Assembly (NCBI GenBank): GCA_033675545.1
Contig: JAWDGP010006268.1
Location: forward strand, 99,233-163,232
Source: Elysia crispata
Taxonomy: Eukaryota; Mollusca; Gastropoda; Plakobranchidae
Reading direction: 5' to 3'
Length of the DNA stretch: 64,000 nt
A model generated the notes under the pieces. The model had not been told where the DNA came from. It saw only the letters and a program-made list of their open reading frames with translations, and searched no databases. Shown piece after piece: positions 1 to 12,821 of this stretch (the first letter of the stretch is position 1; each line of letters begins with the position of its first letter). The translations under genes were made by a program, and so were the position numbers.

Positions 1-243
1 CCCGTTATTTTTTTTTGTCAGGTCTATTACCAATTATGACAGTTATTGCGATTTTAGTTTTTGGATATCAGTTTGAGTTTCAATAATTTCCCCCTTAGCA
101 TCCTTGACATTCAACCTTTCACTCTAAATCTTTGTAGCTTTACTTGTTGTCCTTCTTGTGCTAGCATGACTGCTAACGTGAATAGGAGAGATAGAAGGTC
201 TAAGCTGATTTAACTAGCTTTGCCATTAATATATTATAGTATG
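1..243. other. AT-rich stretch, no gene seen
   Basis: No open frame with coding character was found on either strand. It is probably intron of the gene whose first visible exon begins at 705, because that exon starts in the middle of a codon and so has upstream exons outside the window. Confidence 0.4.
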
Positions 244-246
244 TTA

Positions 247-634
247 GGGACCGTTCTTTAATGACGTCAGCCTATTAGGGGGGAGGGGGGTTCTTTGGGC
301 CAGCTGACCCTGAGCTGACTCCAGAAAGGGGGGGGGGGGATACAATGATCTCATCTTTTAATAATAAAGTTAAACACTATAAGTATAAATAACAACTATT
401 TAGCATTATTCATTTTGTTGTGTTGTCTCTATAGCTAACTGTTACTGTTAGTAGTGTTAGATGGTATTCTTGACGAAACAAATGTGCAATTGATAGAAAT
501 ATTATTGATCTATAAAGCTGACCTCAGCTTGGGGGGGAGGGGGGGGGTCAAACAAAAGCTGATTATAGGCTGACAGGAGGGGGGAGGGGGTAAAAATTGG
601 CTGAAAAAAGCTAACGTCATTAAAGAATGGTCCC
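247..634. mobile_element. Small inverted-repeat element (MITE), PIF/Harbinger-like
   Basis: The two ends are inverted copies of each other: the left end starts GGGACCGTTCTTTAATGACG and the right end, read in reverse, starts GGGACCATTCTTTAATGACG. Both ends are flanked by the same 3 bp, TTA (244-246 and 635-637). A 3-bp TWA target duplication is typical of PIF/Harbinger elements, so that superfamily is the best guess. The 388-bp interior has no coding capacity and carries several G-runs. It lies just upstream of the splice acceptor at 704. Confidence 0.75.
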
Positions 635-654
635 TTACCATAGATGTTTTATCT

Positions 655-658
<4 letters not shown>

Positions 659-696
<38 letters not shown>
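659..696 (+). repeat. (CT)n microsatellite serving as a polypyrimidine tract
   Basis: About 18 CT units end a few bases before the CCAG acceptor at 701-704. On the + strand it supplies the pyrimidine tract for the exon that begins at 705. Confidence 0.85.
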
Positions 697-698
<2 letters not shown>

Positions 699-704
699 TC
701 CCAG

Positions 705-3700
705 GAAATTTTGCAATGATCGGCAGACTCTACGCAAGCCAAGTAGTAACAAAATTCCTCTCAGAGGGCGCTCTCTCAGGCGACACAGAAAGGAGCAGCA
801 AAAGACGGAAACCAAGATATATGGAGTAAGGTTCTGAGTGCTGCTACTATGCAACTTATTGATAAAACTTATCCAGAGAATACTAATGGTAGGGATAGGT
901 ATTTCTGGTTCGGATTTGAACAAAGTTGTTGTAAGATTCATCCAACTTGAAGTCTGTGAAAATTGCTTGTCGTGCTCATAAAAACCTAAAGTTATTTTTT
1001 TTCAGAAGATCTATACCAAACTGTTGTCAAATACAGACCTAGAGTTGAAACGTCAGCTTGTTCAAAGAGCTTTTTGAAAGTTACTCCTTTCTGAGAAGAT
1101 ATGATATTATTCTATATGGTTTTTCAGGTATAAATTATATATTTCAGTATTCCTAACCAGCATTTACTTGTGGAAAAAATGGTGATGTTGATGCACTAAC
1201 ACAAAATGTCTAAATTTTCTTGATTGAGCCCCCCACCAAATGAAAATTTTTTGTGAAAGTGCTTCTCATCGATATGAACTTTGTGAACATTTTTTTCAAA
1301 AGTGTGTAGCTCCGTTTTTCTTAAATGAAAGGTTTTTTTAGAGACCCTAAGTACTTATTGCCTTTAAGTAGATAAAGGAATATATTTACTAATGGAAAAT
1401 GAACATGTAAACTATTATTATGTAATTGATTCATTCAGTTCATTTTTCTATCTTTCAAAAAAAACCAAGTTTGAATATATACTGGTACCGTTTTAGTTGA
1501 GGCATCTGTGAAGTTTTACTCTCTGCTGCATTATTTCAGTAGATATTCCGATGGGATGACCTCTGCCCAGGTCAGGCTAACGCTGAACTAAGTGATGTGG
1601 TATCAACAAAGTGTTGTGGTATCCATTCTGCTTGTTGGGTGTGCTCGAACAGAGTAAATGATTTAAAAATAAATAAAAGGTATCAACAGACTTCTTTTTA
1701 TGTTCACGTGTCTGCTTCTAGACCACGCCTCTGCGTCCTGTGTCCCTAGTACGATCGAGCAGCCCGGATTCCGATGGTCACTCTAACAGATCCTCCTGGT
1801 ACCAGCTAAGTGACGGGTTTGACCTTGACTCCTCCACAGATCTGTGTGAGAGTGGAAGTGCTCAGTTTGCTTCACACTCAGACAAAAATCTCAGGTGAGA
1901 TTCTTTGATCATCCTCTCATCCATAGTTTGTGTCCGACAAAGTGGTGAAATTGTTCCTGTGAAATTAACAAGGAGACTTAAGTATGAACCTAAATGCCAA
2001 CAACTGCATCCTTCTCTAGTTAAAAGTAAATAAAATACTAGTCAAAAATTAATCAAAATCATGGAACTTAGATGGCTATTTAGAATTTAGACTTGAACGC
2101 TCCAGATTTCTTGGAACTGCAACACCTTAGTTAGCCTTAAACTTTCTTATGGTTGTAATACTTAGAACACGTATGCTTCCTGGGAACTGCAACACCATAG
2201 ACCTTGGAACTGTATTAATTAAACCCTTACACTGCCACCTGATATTAAAATGGGCATGAATTTAATTCAATAAAGATAGACAAACCAAACTTCCTGGGCA
2301 TAATAATACATAGAACTACATAACTGCATTCTCAAATATACAAATTATGTCACTTGACACCAGCAGCCGTCTTGATTTACACGAAATATGTAAATCTTGC
2401 AATTCATTCAAATCATTATCTGATTATGGATGTTGTTTGTAGCTGGATTTTTGTAAAGTATGTTATATTTTATGTATAAATGCTTTTAAATCAATAAAAA
2501 GGAGAGAAAAAAAGTAAGTCAAAAAGCATTTGTTGTAAAAGAAAAATAATTCATGCAAATTAGCAACAGGTTGATAAGTTGAACAACATGCACCTCTGAG
2601 CTCTCTTCAAGCAACTTGACCAACATGTTCAAATCAAACATCAATTTCCATTGGGTTATGGGTCTTTATTTTATAAATATGTGCTCTGAACTGATTTACC
2701 CTGAACAGCTGCTCTGCCAAGCCCATTTCTGTCATTAATTTGGACCACTTGGTCTGGAGCTTTAGGCAGAATTTCAAGTCATCAATGTCAGGGCCACTGT
2801 AGATATTTTCCCTCTATATAGAAATCAAATAAGCATCCAATTCATCCTCATTGCAATATTGCTTTCTCCTGATTCTGAATCAAAGCATTCAGAGGAATCA
2901 TCATGATTCCTGTTCCAATCTGATAGCAAAAAAAAAAAAAGTTTTGGCATTGGTTCAGAATAGCATAAACATCAGTTCAACAGAAAGTGAAACCTGCTAT
3001 TATGAAAGTCATTCATAGTAAACTAGAGTATCATATTGGCCTTACATTGGCTCATTCAAGCAAATGACAAATGTGTCAATTCAAGCTACTCAATAAATAT
3101 TCCAATGTGGCAAAATTGGGAACATTGTTTATATTCGACATTTGTCAAATGTGGTAATTCAAAATATAAAATGAATATTCAACAACTGTCAAAGATCGCA
3201 GCGTAGTGTTTCAGTTTACAGCTTCCTGGGTATTGTGACACTTAAATAAATAGAAGTTTTTTTTATAAGAACATTAGAAGCTTCATGCTTCATGGCTAAT
3301 TCTTCCATTTTCCTCTGATGAATTTTTTTTCTTTATATGAAATTGGGTGAGGTACAAAAAATTCTTAATGTAACATGACCTTTAATTTGATCATCATCTG
3401 AATGTATTTATATGCATATTTGTCTCTACCAGGAAAGATTCAGAGTCTGACATACCAGATCTAGTGCTTGACCAGAATGAGGGCTTTCCTCCTATAGTGG
3501 AGTCTCCTACTCCAAGCACATCCAGTGGCTACAGCCTCAGATCAAAGTCAAATCAAGAAAATCTCTCACCTGATCTACACCCCAAGCATGATAATCTGGT
3601 TGGTTGTAATACAACAGTCTTGTATGTAGACTTATATAGTCCATTGGAGTATATTTGCTTATATCTGCTTAGATGATAAGCATAGATTTTGTATACTTCT

Positions 3701-4532
3701 TTTTCTGTTAGAAATTATGCCTGAGGAGAATAGAGATGCCAATGCACATGATACAGTATAGATTCCTCAAATTCGTTTTGTGGAATTTTGATGTGTTTTT
3801 TTTTATTAGATAGCATTTAGTATTTTTGAAACATTTTCCTTTCCTTGGATATCAGACCTTAAGAAAGATTTTTTGTGCAAGGCTGTTACCTAGGTTATAT
3901 CTACCATGCCAACGTGTTATGTCCTTTCTTCACCAGGTTTCTCGAACCAGCAAGAGGAGACAGAAGAGGAGGGCTGACAACAAGGATTTAAGTTCTACCA
4001 CAGAGTCGGAGAAAGATGAGCCGAGTCCTCCTAAAGCTTCAAGTCTGGCTGGAGCATCCAGCACCTCCACCGCATGGTTCCCACCAAACAGCCCTGCGCA
4101 TAAGCTGCAGCAAAAGAACTCACTAAACTCTAGGCTGCGTTCCTATTTAAGGAAACCATTCAAAAGGTGCAGTTCATTTTTCACATCGGAATTCAAAACA
4201 TGACCTTTTCAGGTTGAGATATTGCTACAATGTAAATAAGATCTAACATATGATGTTGGAACTAGAGGCAATGCATGATCTTTCTTGTTAAAAATGGGTA
4301 GTGGCAGAAGGTGAAAGGATACTACTAAATGATACACTCTGTCACTGCGAGTGCAAGTGAGCTCTAAATTTGACTCGTGAGAGTTTTAATAATTAGATTT
4401 CGTCTACATCTCTCATTTGTATTTCTTCTCCCCCTCTCCATCCCTAGATTTCAATATTTCAAGCAAGAAGTGGCCAGTCCATGTTCATCGCTCAGATGTC
4501 GACAGAGTTCCAAACATAAAGTGAAAGTGTAG
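705..4532 (+). CDS. 3' part of a multi-exon gene for a Ser-rich, basic-tailed protein
   Basis: I do not recognise this protein. Five exons join in frame: 705-825, 1722-1894, 3433-3598, 3937-4166 and 4448-4532, with a TAG stop at 4530-4532, giving 257 residues after the first partial codon. The order is a basic Arg/Lys stretch, a Ser/Asp-rich part (SSWYQLSDGFDLDSS), an acidic then Pro/Ser part containing SGYSLRSKSNQ, a basic patch TSKRRQKRRADNK that could be a nuclear localisation signal, and a basic C-terminus ending SSKHKVKV. Intron phases agree at all four junctions. The donor after 3598 (GTTGGT) is weak and is the least certain border. The composition looks disordered, and nuclear or chromatin association is a guess. 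The start codon lies outside the window. Readthrough at 4166 would instead end the protein at 4203. Confidence 0.6.
826..1721 (+). other. Intron, nothing notable
   Basis: The intron runs from GTAAGG at 826 to the TTCTAG acceptor at 1720-1721. It is AT-rich and no other coding or structured signal was seen. Confidence 0.5.
1895..3432 (+). other. Intron, nothing firmly identified
   Basis: The intron runs from GTGAGA at 1895 to CTACCAG ending at 3432. At 2640-2890 the minus strand has short, slightly protein-like open pieces broken by stops, which could be an old transposon relic that I cannot name. A short phrase around GGAACTGCAACACC occurs twice near 2115 and 2185. Confidence 0.4.
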
Positions 4533-5077
4533 CCCAGATGGTTATCTCCTAGATAAGAGCATTGTTAACCTTTTTTAAGACTGATAAGAGCAATGTTGAC
4601 TTTTTTAAGACAGATACTACACCTTTGACTTTGAGGGATCGACTTTGAAATGGGACGTTTTATGTTTGATACTCTCCGCTGCTCACCATATCAAAATATT
4701 AATTTTAAAAATAGTAATGAATATTTATCCTCTATATGTAATATGCAATTTTGTTAAATAACATTTTTGATAAAAAATTTTATCATTTTCAGTATTGTTT
4801 TCGGTAGCTGTAAAGACTGCCAATCTTCTTTGTCTAGTTCTATTACTTTACTTTACTCTCCAAGCGTTGCCAAGCTCTGTGATGACAAGTTATGGTGGAC
4901 TTAGTTGTTATACACGAACTGCTCTTTCTATTCAATATGATTCTTGTTTCTGTAAAACAAACTAATACTTCTTTAAACACAATGTTGCCTGTTGTTTTTG
5001 GGGGTTTTTGTGTTGGGGGAAGGGAAAGAGTGGTGGGTTATTTGATTTTTTTTTAACACCATCAATACCAATCAATA
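4533..5077. other. 3' flank of the 0.7-4.5 kb gene
   Basis: This is probably 3' UTR and spacer. I saw no AATAAA close to the stop and no coding signal. Confidence 0.35.
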
Positions 5078-5525
5078 GGTGCTCTGCTCTATTGTGGAGA
5101 CGATCATGACCTTCCACACATTTATATCACTCGTCACTTTCAATACTTCTGTCACTCATCCTACTTTGAGCCACTTTCTTAGCCCATCCAACATCTTTTA
5201 ACTGTTTTCCCCTGCTTTGTTTTCCTTTGATCATTCCAGTTGTCACAAGATGTTCTAGTTTCTCTCATGTCATCACTTTGCCAAAAAGGGTTGCATGGTG
5301 CTTACATGTTCTATTTATGAGTGATCTTGTTGTGTCAGCTTCTCATAACTCTGTTTTGTTTGATTTCTTTGCATTCCAAGAGATTTGTAGCATTTGCTGT
5401 AGGAACCATATTTCTGTTGCCTCCAGTTTCTTTGTAACTGTTTTGAAATTGTCCATACACCAGAATGGGTTCAATATAGCACTCCAGGGCTTTTCTTCCT
5501 GTGTGAATGAAGATATGTTTATTTG
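5078..5525 (-). mobile_element. Non-LTR retrotransposon fragment (C-terminal to the RT domain)
   Basis: Read on the minus strand, this holds broken pieces typical of the region after the reverse transcriptase in endonuclease-RT LINEs: a phrase like KKLEATEIWFL, then AKKSNK, TRSLIN, EKLEHLVTTGMIKGK and SRGKQ. In-frame stops show it is dead. It is a diverged second copy of 46764-47230, and the two align along most of their length. The plus-strand open frame at 5227-5529 is only its antisense shadow. Confidence 0.75.
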
Positions 5526-8500
5526 TTAGTCCCGTTTGTATTCTGTGGAAATTCTTTCAATACAAAAGTAGAAAAATATTTTGTCCTTTAGGTTAGCAAA
5601 ACTAACAAATTACAGTAAACATAGAATCCAACAAACTTGAATTCAAAGAACACCTTGCATTCAATGAACAGAGTAAAATCCCCATTTTTTTTTCCTTCTT
5701 TGACTCTCTTAAAATATTTTGCTTCAAACTAACTAATCTCAGACTAGTAACTACAAGTATTGGCAAATCCACTATAGAATGCTTTTCTGCTTAGAAACTA
5801 TGTAGTTGAAATTCAATCAAAAGGTCCCTTGTCGGCTGTTAAGAAATGCTTAAAGTGTATAGGTGTTGGGCACCCATTATGCCATAGTATATACTAAGGG
5901 TAGGGGAGAGCAAAGTATTGACATACAGGGAGAAGATAATAAAAAGAGAGGGGGAAGTGGGCAAGGAGCGGCAGCAAATGCATGGGGAGATCATGATACA
6001 GGACGAGGATCAAAGAGCCAAAGGGGCCGTATCCTGGACAATGGTGGGAAGGGTGAAGAGTGGCTTATAGACACGCGTTGAGTTGATAAAAATAAGGTGG
6101 ATAATTGTGGTAATTTCACTTTGATTGGATACTTCCCTTATGGTGCCTTATGCCGTAGCACTAACGAACCTTGCATAGAACAAATTGTTAAAAATTGTTA
6201 ACTAGTTCGTTAAGTCCAAGGTGTACGGTATAACATCCCATCAATTCATATGTTCCTGGCTGTGTGAACTTTTTTGTTTTCTCTTACCCAGTATCTCTTT
6301 TACCTACTTTTTTTTCTTTTTTTTTTTTTTTCTATTCCAGTCTATGGTAAAAAGGAATTTTTGCAATTAATTATATGACATTATTGGAGAAATTGTTTCG
6401 TATAATTTTAAATTTTGCGTTAATTAAACAACCACTACACTAGCAGACTGAGTGAGTTGGTATGTGCACATGCCCTTTATAGCTGCATACTGTAGTCCAG
6501 TGGGATTAAATCAAAATTTAGATGTGTTAGAAATATATATATGAATCTGCTAGAGGATTAGTTTGTTTTCCTTCCTGGTTACTGTTTTGTTTTTTTTTTT
6601 AAATGATTCTGCCAAATTGCATATCAGCCTAACATGAATCCCCTTTATGAGAAATTTCACAAAGAGACATCCGCTATTTTTTTCTCTCTATGAAGAGCCT
6701 TCCATTTACACAAATACAAGCCAGACATATCTTGTTGTCAGAAATTTGAATTGTATACATGTACTAGTAAATGTATATTTCTGGCAATGATCCCTACATA
6801 TGTGCCCTGCAGTCAAATGCTTTCTTTGTCACTCAATTCATTTCATATCCTTTACACCAAAGAGTTAGCTTAGGGGTCCATTTTTTTTTTAATTTCTTGT
6901 GAAGCTTGTTTTAAAATGTGTATGAACTGTTTAGTTTATCAATATTTTTATTGGTTTTTGCTCCATGCAGAAATGTTAAGTAGTTTTGGGAGAACATTCA
7001 TTTTATTGTTATGGGATTGGTTCGTTTCATAATGCTGTCCCCAATTTTTAAATAAGAATTTTTTTCCCTTTTTTGTTTTTAGTGAATGGTATGTTCATAC
7101 AGGTTATACCAGGGCAGAATCTTTGAATCTGAAATTGTTCCAGGGCACATACAAGAAATTATCAAATTCATCTATTGATTATAAATACCTTTAATTAATT
7201 ATCAAACATGGACTTCTCAATGGTATTAATTTTCTCTCGAGTTATAGAAATGTATGTCTTGCTCTGGCTTTAAAGATAATCTACCAAAGAATATTTATTT
7301 GGTGGGGAAGGAAGAGAGGCAGAGACAGTTAAGTATTATAATATGTGTGTCAATCATTGGGAAGGTGGGCAGAGAGGGGGTCACCATTGTGAAAAACTCT
7401 CAATCAGTAAGCTGTCATATGGCTGTATATAAAAACCTGAGCTAGCCATTAGAAAACATTTCATAGGAAAATGTGAGTGACCTAAGCTTTGTGGGACAAA
7501 ATTTTGACAATGGAGAAACTCTTTCATTCACAATACACAGTGAAAAGATTAGGAATGTTGCACTTTCTTATCAAAAGTTTCTAGGAAATATTACTTGGAA
7601 GCTTTGCATGGTTTTTATCTTTGATTCTTTTAATTTTTACCTTCCAAAAATCAAACCACTAATTAGGATGCATGATTGTGGTCTGCTTTTGTTATGATCT
7701 ACATGTATTGTCATGATTTGTATATTATTGGATTACCTATTTAACATTCCTTGAATAAAAAGGGCTTGGTTAACAGTTGGTTTTCAAGAGTGGCAATATG
7801 GTAATAGGTACTGCAGAAAGATAGCATGAAATGGCAGTAGTCACTCGGGGAACATTGGCATTGGAATGCTCATTAATGAATAAAAATTATCTTGTTTTAG
7901 GGACCTTAGTTAAGAACTAGGAGTTTGAAGATACCCCTTGTACATCAATGCTTATATAATTACACATGCATTTAGCTCTCATGAAAATACTGTTGTGGTT
8001 GTATTAAGTGTCATATGCATCTATGGAATAAGAAGACCCTCATTTCTATAATTTTGTAGATCTATGAACAACATGTGTCTTTTGTCTCCAAACTATCCTG
8101 TTAAAACATTGAATTACAAGTTTAAGTTGTCTCAACTATGTGCCCTCTAAAATGGCTCTGAAGTTGTAGATCTTTTTGTAAAATGTTTGTAAGTGATTGA
8201 AGCGTTCTCATTTATTGGATTGATTACATTTTTAGGACCTCTATTCATGTATTTTAGGGTACACAGGCAGAGACCTTCTTTAAAAATCAAGAGATACAGA
8301 TTATTACCAATTACAGCTACAAGTGAGTGTAAAACTAATGTTGTCACACACTGCAGTGTTATCCAGGATATGACTGCAACATTTTGTTTGACAAGATATA
8401 ACCATAACATTTAGTGTTCAGATTTATATATTTTTTCTTTTTTCAAATGCATGTTTAAGCAATTAATAAAGCGCACTATGGTTTCGGTCACTTGGGAGAA

Positions 8501-9522
8501 AAAATGGTTTGATTATGCAACCATATCTGTTCCATCTCCTCAAACTTGAAGTTGGCTGAGTTTAGTTTAGACTCTTAGAGTCTTTTCTCAAAGGAATGAT
8601 ATAGCGCCTAATTATAAAGAAGTAAATGATATCTCTTATTGATTGATTTGTCTCTAAGACTGTATATTATTCTTAAGAAAACTTGAGGAACATATTACAT
8701 GTAGTAATTGTTCCCAATATAAGATGCATCAGAAAACTGATGTTTGGTTCAAACTAAAACCTAAATCTACCGAATGAACTGCATAATAATTGATTTTTTC
8801 TGATTAAAAAAAAGGCCAACTGCTGCCCATCTCATTAATTCTTTACAAATATATATGCTTTTGGTGTGGCATGTTATGCATTTACTACAATAGCAATGGC
8901 AGTAATTGTGAATTATCACCTGAATCAGTTTTTAAATGAGATGCTTGAAAGTTAATACCATCTAGAAGCTACGATATCGGTTCTGTGAAAAGATTTACAG
9001 TGAACTCTTCAGTTAGGTAGGTTGGATTTTGTTTTTCTCATGTTATTGATTTTTCTTTAACATAATGTTTTTCCTTACAAGAAATTTAAAGAAACTGTAT
9101 CGATCTCCTGTGTTCTTAGCTTCACCTTTCATACCTATATACCCTTCTGTCAGTGATTTTTTTAAGCAGAGCATATCGTAGTGGTATAATTATAATAACT
9201 TGAGATGTTTCATGTATACAGCTTTATTAAACTGCACATATCAATACTCAATAAAATATGTTGCAAATGATTACTGGGTATTATTTTCTTTTATATCACA
9301 AGTGAGAAGTTAATGGATGTTTGTATTTTAGTAAAATGTAACCAACTTAATCAGATATTCATGACATGTTTAAGTTATTTGGACTATTTTTAGTCGATTT
9401 GTACGGAGGGAATGTTTAACTTGTCAAGAATTTGAAAAGTGTGGTGAAGACCGATATTAGAGATATTGATGGTAATCAGCGATGACCATAGCGAACATTT
9501 ACTAAATGTACCCGTCATTAAA
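5526..9522. other. Intergenic AT-rich DNA
   Basis: About 4 kb with no exon I could support on either strand. The short open frames at 5863-6081, 7254-7445, 7473-7697 and 8147-8414 have no coding character. The one structured item is the inverted repeat at 6148-6234. Confidence 0.4.
6148..6234. repeat. Imperfect inverted repeat (foldback)
   Basis: The left arm TTATGCCGTAGCACTAACGA is matched, with gaps, by the reverse complement of the right arm, which reads TTATACCGTACACC then TTAACGAAC. The loop contains ATTGTTAAAAATTGTTAA. It could form a hairpin or be the remnant of a tiny inverted-repeat element. Confidence 0.55.
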
Positions 9523-9586
9523 TATTACATATATATATATATATTTATATATATTTTTTTTTTAATTATATGCATACATACTTAAC

Positions 9587-9617
<31 letters not shown>

Positions 9618-9622
9618 CATAA
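9523..9622. repeat. (AT)n followed by (TACA)n microsatellite
   Basis: AT dinucleotides at about 9528-9555 lead to about eight TACA units at 9590-9620. Further TACA units lie near 9749-9759, after a GC-richer piece of about 120 bp (9628-9745). That piece may have been inserted into the microsatellite, or may be a short element with a TACA tail. Confidence 0.7.
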
Positions 9623-9750
9623 ACATGACCTGGGTGTGGCCCGGCCCCCTTAGAGGGTCAGAAGTTCAGGGCGGAAACACTTGCTACAAGGGGGGTTTCT
9701 TCTCTGAAGACTCCCTGTTACTTAGCTCCCCAATGAGTTTCTACCTACCA

Positions 9751-10774
9751 TACATACATTAACGTGCACGTATATACCAAGCACTTAATCTGTATGGTAA
9801 GGTTATCATTAAAAATGTATCACATACTTTATATTCAAAGAAATGTTTGCTTTGAACAACATATTTTTGTGTGTTAAAACCCCCACTCGTTAAATATGTA
9901 AAAGAAAATCTCTCACGATATTTCCACTTCAAGGGTATTTTTAATGAGTTAAGCTGGACTCAATTCAAACGCAGATTAATATTTTTTTTTCTTTTCATAC
10001 TTGTCATTTTTTTTTTTTAATTTTTAAAAATTCATGCACTTAAGCAACGAATTAATGATTTGAGATAACTGCAGTTTTGCATCATGCACTTTTGTAAACT
10101 TTCATCCTCACAAACTTTCCCTTTAAAATTTATCTTGAACAGTGTCAAAATTAGTCCAGATTGAAGATTTGATGTAAAGCCATAAAAAAAGAAACAAAGA
10201 AAGGAAATTTAAGTTTGTGCACTACTTATCCTTGCAATTCAAGCGTCTTTGCAAAGAAAATATTAGACCCCACCGCCACCCTTGTGGCTCGAGCCCGCAA
10301 AGAAGGTCCCTGTGGATATCAGTGCGGGCGCTCTATCTCCAAAGTCATCATAACTCAACTTTTCATTTTGTTCGTAAATTGATGGTATCCCTTTATGTAG
10401 AGACACCTAGCAGAAGCATTACTTCAACATTCAAAGACTTTCTCATAGGACCATACTGATAGCTGGAATATGCGATATGCCATTCTTAAATGCATGCCTG
10501 GATCTAGCAAAGACATCCTGAAGGAATCTTCCTACTCCGAAGTCCTGATCTGTCTGGTGGATTGGTACCTCAGAATAATCATTAAATTAGCGAAGGGTAT
10601 AAATGAGCTGTGATCTGGTCTCACTAATGTTCACATTGATTCACCTTTGATGGTAGAGATCTTCAACAACAGCTTTATCTCCAAGACTCCCCTAGCTAAA
10701 GGAGATGGGCATAAAGACACCAACGGTTTGAATGTCTTTTCCAGATGATGAGGTAAAGAATTTTACGGAATACG
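9751..10774. other. Intergenic, no gene supported
   Basis: The open frame at 10217-10459 has no recognisable domain and no splice context. Nothing else was seen. Confidence 0.35.
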
Positions 10775-10990
10775 CTATACATGTATACATATAACATATG
10801 AAATTGAACTCGGCTTCATAAAGATAGCTTTTGCCTTGCAGTAGACTCTATTTCTCTGGGAGCGTGCAGGATATCCTACAACATGTGGGAATTTTACAGC
10901 ATACGTTGTATGGAAATTGAGCTCATCCACACTGCTTTTGCTTTGCAGCACACTATTTCTCTGGGAGCGTACAGGATATCCCTCACCATT
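10775..10990. repeat. Two tandem copies of a ~105-bp unit
   Basis: The phrase TATTTCTCTGGGAGCGT with flanks GCTTTTGCCTTGCAG and CAGGATATCC occurs twice, near 10828-10876 and 10936-10984. The minus strand is open across both (10775-11101, 108 aa) and so carries a visible internal duplication (GYPVRSQRN and GYPARSQRN). Whether this was ever coding is unknown. Confidence 0.65.
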
Positions 10991-11269
10991 AAACTTCGTC
11001 TGAGGTACCGTATACTGACGATCCATAACCAAATCCTCAGTCCCATAAACAGCGTATGTTTCAAGAATCTTCAAATACAGCTTGTGTGGGCAGAATAACA
11101 ATTTACTGCTTTCGTTGGTGGAATTGAAAATATTTGCACATAAAACTGTAATAGGGTCATGCGTGCATTTTGTAATGAATGAAACAATAACATTACTTGT
11201 TTTATTCCAAGAGTATTATTTTCTCAAGGACATACTGTATTTGTACGCGTATTTTCAAAGATCTCGAAG

Positions 11270-11273
<4 letters not shown>

Positions 11274-11361
<88 letters not shown>
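11274..11361 (+). repeat. (CT)n microsatellite
   Basis: About 44 CT units. No exon was recognised directly downstream. Confidence 0.95.
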
Positions 11362-11365
<4 letters not shown>

Positions 11366-12470
11366 GTAAGATTTACCGGTAATATACAATAAAGATACAA
11401 TATAGATTTATGTCACTTCCTTATCAATAATCAGCGCTGACATAATTACATTTTGTTTGGATTGATACTTTAACACTCTCACTATTGCCCTCTGAGCTTT
11501 TTGTCGCATTTTAGTGGGAAACTCTGGCACTATGTCTAAAGACTTCAATGTTACAGCCATAGTATTTAAAAAAAAGTCGATATTGAGAACGGCTCCTTTG
11601 AAACAGCTTCAAATTTTTCATATCGGTATTAATCTTGCCTGAAGAGTTACTGATTTCTTGGTGTTGATTGCAGGAAAGTGAGGTAAAATCTTCTTCAAAA
11701 AAAACTTAATGCTTTGCTTTCAATTTTTTAACTACGGTACATCTAATAGCCGGTAGCGGATGGACGCACGTGAAATAAAATGGATTTCTAGAATTTTTTT
11801 AGAGATATTAAATGCTGTTAATAAGGTCTAGTTTACATAAATTTAAGAGTCACCATTTGATCGCTTCATTTAGACGCATTTCAATGACAAAAAAACTAGA
11901 TAAAAATAAAATACCGAAAAGTTCGAGGCCTATTCCGTACTCTTAGGACACATCCTTATATCGGGTGATTATGTGGTGAGAAAGGAAAAAGACTCAGGCC
12001 AAACCGCAGGCTTACAAGTACAAAAGCATCTAATGATCAGTATTGTCGATGGGGCAAAAAAATAATTTTCTTTATGACTCCACTGTATTGTCTGCTCATT
12101 CCTATGACAGGGATGCAGAGATTGAGAGAGAGAGAGATATCTATCTTTGTTTTCACTTTCGCTTTTACCAAAAAACATTCTTTCGCATTTATGTATAATC
12201 TAATCTAATCTACTTGCGCTTCCTTTATGACCATTGAACTCTTGGCTTTTCCACAGATTTTGATCTTGAAGATCAATCTAGAATCTTACATCTCATCTGG
12301 GCCTAGATCTGGTATCTCTTGTAGAAATCAAGAATAACTTTTTTTTTTTTTCAAACTAGATTTAGATTATAATTTAGATCTACATGCATATTTCTGGAGT
12401 ACTTCAAGAGAACGAGATCTACGTCTTTCACGCCTTCAAATTGGTCTTGGTAAATTAATTGGAATCTAAA
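11362..12470. other. Intergenic; AGATCT-rich tail
   Basis: No coding signal. From about 12180 to 12430 the sequence is rich in overlapping ATCTAGA and AGATCT words, which recur near 12735-12815, 28850-28870 and 43335-43580. Confidence 0.4.
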
Positions 12471-12685
12471 GGGTATTTTTTTGGTCAATTTTTACTATCG
12501 GACCAACACCCTCTTTGTCAAGTATTTGAAACCTTTCTGCCGGATTTTGGTGTGTACTGGACGATTTTGATATTTTCAATTGTCGCAAAAGAGGCTTTAA
12601 CCAATTTAAGACTAAAATCCCCCCCTCCCATAGTATATTTATTTGCAAACCCAAATAGCTGTTGGTCCGATAGTACAAAAACACC
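12471..12685. mobile_element. Small inverted-repeat element (MITE)
   Basis: The left end GGGTATTTTTTTGG leads to TACTATCGGACCAACAC. The right end, read in reverse, gives GGTGTTTTTG leading to TACTATCGGACCAACAG. The interior of about 215 bp is non-coding. The shared word TATCGGNCCAAC ties it to the elements at 12822-13052 and 28483-28717. No clear target duplication is visible. Confidence 0.65.
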
Positions 12686-12821
12686 ATTTTTTTTACATGT
12701 CTAGGTTATTTTCAGAACGAACACTTAAGTTTATGCCTGGATCTAGATTTTCTAGATATCTAGATCTACATCAATTTTCGGGCTGCCGATTTTGATCTAA
12801 TCAAGATCTAGTTGTTAAAGT

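Noticed and set aside
2640..2890. Possible transposase relic on the minus strand
   Set aside because: Short pieces look slightly protein-like, but stops interrupt every frame and no family motif could be recognised.
5227..5529. 100-aa plus-strand open frame
   Set aside because: Antisense to a minus-strand LINE fragment with clear family wording.
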